Shown piece by piece: positions 62,025 to 64,000 of a stretch of DNA of 64,000 bases (the first letter of the stretch is position 1; every line of letters begins with the position of its first letter). This DNA comes from Blastomonas sp. AAP53 (GTDB lineage: Bacteria > Pseudomonadota > Alphaproteobacteria > Sphingomonadales > Sphingomonadaceae), in the NCBI RefSeq assembly GCF_000331245.1, contig NZ_ANFZ01000002.1, forward strand, positions 10,001-74,000. Reading direction: 5' to 3'. The notes beneath the pieces are model-generated. The model did no database searches and had not been told where the DNA came from. It saw only the letters and a program-made list of their open reading frames with translations. The translations under genes were made by a program, and so were the position numbers.

Positions 62025-63112
62025 GCCGCCACCTTCGCCAGATTGGCCGCATAGGCATCCAGCCCTGACGCCGGATCGCCCAGCCATTGCGAGAGCAGCA
62101 GGACGCGCTTGTGCGCATGGCCGATCTCGAGCTCATCGGTGGTGCCCATGCCGCCGTGCAGCTGAACCGCCTCGCGTCCGATGCCGAGCGCGCATTCCGC
62201 GACGATCGCCTTCATGCCCGCGATGTCGTGCGGCGCGCCCGAGGTGACCGCCGCGATCAGCGCGCTCCTGGCCTGATCGACAAGCGCATAGGCTTCGACC
62301 ATCCGGTGCTGGATCGCCTGGAAGCGCCCGATCGGTTGGCCGAACTGCTCGCGCTGGCGCACATAGGCGAGCGTATCGTCGAACAGCCGCTGCGCGAGCC
62401 CCGTCATCTCGGCCGCGGCGATCAGTCGTGTGGTCGCAATCGCCTGCTCGACCGCGTCCCAGTCGAGTTTCAGCCGCGCCTCGGCGGGCACCGCACACTG
62501 ACGCAAGGCAATTTCGGCGGCCTCGTTGCCATCGATCACGCGATAGCCCTTGCGCATTACGCCCGGTGCATCGGCGGCAATCACAAACACCGCAGGGCCG
62601 CTGTCGCTGAGCGCACTCACCAGCAGCCAGTCCGCGGCCATCCCGCCCAGCACGAAGGTCTTGTCGCCGCTCAGTATAATGCCATTCGAGCTTGGCTTGG
62701 CCGTCGTGCCGTGCGGCATCGTGACGTGCCGCCCCTCGGGCTCGAACAATGCCAGTGCGGCGATTGCCTCGCCCGCTGCCAAAGCCTCGATCACCGGATG
62801 ATCTGCGGCGAGTCCCGCCCCCGCCAGCAGTATCGGCAGCACCGCGTTTTCCAGCCAGTTGTCCGACGATATGCGCTGGCCAAAGCTCTCGCCCACCGCG
62901 ACCAGATCGAGCAGGCTGCTGCCAAGCCCGCCCTTGTCCTCAGCGAGCGCCATCGCGGTCAGCCCGAGCTCGGCCATCGCCTGCCAACGCGCACGATCGA
63001 TCCCGCCGGGTTGCGCGCGCTGGCCCTTGCGTGCGGCAATGTCGCGGCCCTCCAGAAACCGCTCGACCGAGGCGCGGAACAGCAGCTGGCTCTCATCATA
63101 ATCGAAGTTCAT
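62021..63112 (-). CDS. Acyl-CoA dehydrogenase 2
   Basis: This is a 363-aa flavoprotein starting at 63112 (MNFDYDESQLLFRASVERFL). It is short for the family. SDKTFVLGG-type strand (LSGDKTFVLGGMAADW), QRLFDDTLAYVRQREQFGQPIGRFQAIQHRMVEAYAL and QLHGGMGTTDELEIGHAHKR are present, so the C-terminal helical domain is intact. The FAD-contact stretch of the middle domain is shortened. This fits the beta-type subunit of heteromeric acyl-CoA dehydrogenases. It overlaps the P450 gene by 4 bases. Confidence 0.92.
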   Translation of the reverse strand: MNFDYDESQLLFRASVERFLEGRDIAARKGQRAQPGGIDRARWQAMAELGLTAMALAEDKGGLGSSLLDLVAVGESFGQRISSDNWLENAVLPILLAGAGLAADHPVIEALAAGEAIAALALFEPEGRHVTMPHGTTAKPSSNGIILSGDKTFVLGGMAADWLLVSALSDSGPAVFVIAADAPGVMRKGYRVIDGNEAAEIALRQCAVPAEARLKLDWDAVEQAIATTRLIAAAEMTGLAQRLFDDTLAYVRQREQFGQPIGRFQAIQHRMVEAYALVDQARSALIAAVTSGAPHDIAGMKAIVAECALGIGREAVQLHGGMGTTDELEIGHAHKRVLLLSQWLGDPASGLDAYAANLAKVAA

Positions 63113-64000
63113 GGCGTCTGCTCGAAACGCACCGGCACGCAGGACGGACCCCGCAGCATCATGTTGGGGTGATAGGCGATCGCGGTTTCGTCGGTCAGCG
63201 TGATACCGGTAATGCGCGGCAGCAGCTCCTCGAACGCCACGGTCATCTCCTTGCGGCTGAGCATGTTGCCGACGCACATGTGAATGCCCCTCCCGAATGC
63301 CAGATGGGTGCGCGCATTGGCGCGGTCAGCCAGGAAACGGTCAGGCTCCTCATAGCGTTCCGGATCGCGGTTGGCGGCGGCATAGCGCATCATCACCATG
63401 GAGCCCGCGGGCAGGGTGACTCCGCCGAGTTCTGCGTCCTGCTTCATCACGCGCCAGATGCCCGACGAGGCGCTGGCCAGCCGCAGCATTTCCTCGACCA
63501 TATTGGGGATGATCTTGGGGTCGGCCTTGGCCTTGGCAAGCTCGGACGGGTTGCGTGCCAGCAGGATGATGCCCTCGGCGAGCGTCGCGGTGGTGGTTTC
63601 ATTGCCCGCAACGAGCAATTGCTGCACGATCGAGAGCAGTTCGCCGTCGTCCAATGGCCGCTCGCCGTCGATCTGGGCGTGGACCAGGTCGGACAGCAGA
63701 TCGTCAGTGGGGTTGGCACGCCGCAGGTCCATCTGCGCCTTGATCGCGTGCTGGAACTCGACCACCTCGCGCGCGCATTGCAGCTCGCGCTCTAGTGGCA
63801 CCATGCCGCCCAGCCGGTCGACGAACGCATCGGTCCAGCGCTTGATCGTGCCGGGCTCCTCGTGCGTGAGCCCCAGCTGCTCGGAGATCATCCGGATCGG
63901 CAGCGGCATCGCAAAATCGCGGACGAAATCGATGTCGTCTTTGACAAGCATCTGATCGATGAGGTCACGCGCAATCTCGCGGATATGCGCTTCGAGCTTG
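63109..64000 (-). CDS. Cytochrome P450, 5' end outside the window
   Basis: The C-terminal about 297 residues of a P450 are present; the gene starts beyond the right edge. The I-helix motif is LLVAGNETTTATLAEG, the ExxR-type helix is EEMLRLAS, then NRDPERYEEPDRF and the heme-binding loop LAFGRGIHMCVGNML with the thiolate Cys. The C-terminus reads PNMMLRGPSCVPVRFEQ. It probably hydroxylates a lipid-like substrate as the first step of the pathway, though its place in the operon is all that shows this. Its stop overlaps the acyl-CoA dehydrogenase start. Confidence 0.93.
   Translation of the reverse strand, partial: KLEAHIREIARDLIDQMLVKDDIDFVRDFAMPLPIRMISEQLGLTHEEPGTIKRWTDAFVDRLGGMVPLERELQCAREVVEFQHAIKAQMDLRRANPTDDLLSDLVHAQIDGERPLDDGELLSIVQQLLVAGNETTTATLAEGIILLARNPSELAKAKADPKIIPNMVEEMLRLASASSGIWRVMKQDAELGGVTLPAGSMVMMRYAAANRDPERYEEPDRFLADRANARTHLAFGRGIHMCVGNMLSRKEMTVAFEELLPRITGITLTDETAIAYHPNMMLRGPSCVPVRFEQTP

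Overview
The window is GC-rich, densely coded chromosomal DNA from an alphaproteobacterium, most probably a sphingomonad (order Sphingomonadales). Pointers, all from gene content and not from a database search: a TrcR/DUF1013 regulator, the BamE / CBP3-type cytochrome bc1 chaperone / YceD (DUF177) neighbourhood, DUF1192, a CrtI phytoene desaturase, tandem DUF4331 proteins, and intergenic inverted repeats of the kind common in sphingomonad genomes. No plasmid, phage or transposase genes were seen.

Region 1 (1-9363) is a curli-type functional amyloid locus. It holds the 3' end of csgF, a csgG secretion-pore lipoprotein, three very large secreted curlin-repeat proteins (543, 438 and 557 aa), a smaller Cys-containing curlin-repeat protein (candidate nucleator), an unrecognised exported protein, a CsgH-like chaperone and a LuxR-type regulator. 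Strong stem-loops lie upstream of curlin 1 and after curlins 1, 2 and 3. The last four genes overlap or nearly touch and look like one transcript. This is the least ordinary part of the window.

Region 2 (9383-48694) is mainly housekeeping and envelope genes: RidA, a cytochrome b plus molybdopterin oxidoreductase pair, cyclopropane fatty acid synthase, an MBL hydrolase, TrcR, a TPR/DUF4331 trio, a glycosyltransferase plus LpxH-like phosphoesterase, ClpA, ThpR, a Bax-inhibitor-like protein, a lysozyme-like protein, tRNA-Ala(CGC), a PQQ alcohol dehydrogenase, L35/L20, YceD, CBP3, BamE, a CNNM/CorC protein, OmpA-like lipoproteins, Fhs, FecR, an RsbW-like kinase, an AraC regulator, a DUF885 protein, PyrD, GGT and a LytS/LytTR pair.

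Region 3 (48754-64000) starts with crtI and then becomes a catabolic cluster. It contains three SDRs, two Rieske oxygenase alpha subunits, SnoaL-like, ABM and VOC proteins, a LuxR regulator, two acyl-CoA dehydrogenases, a ThuA-domain protein, a thiolase-like/OB-fold pair and a truncated cytochrome P450. The set fits CoA-dependent degradation of a bulky lipid-like (steroid- or terpenoid-type) substrate. The substrate itself cannot be read from the sequence.

No stretch longer than 300 bases lacks a gene. The larger gaps hold stem-loops or interspersed inverted repeats, listed below.
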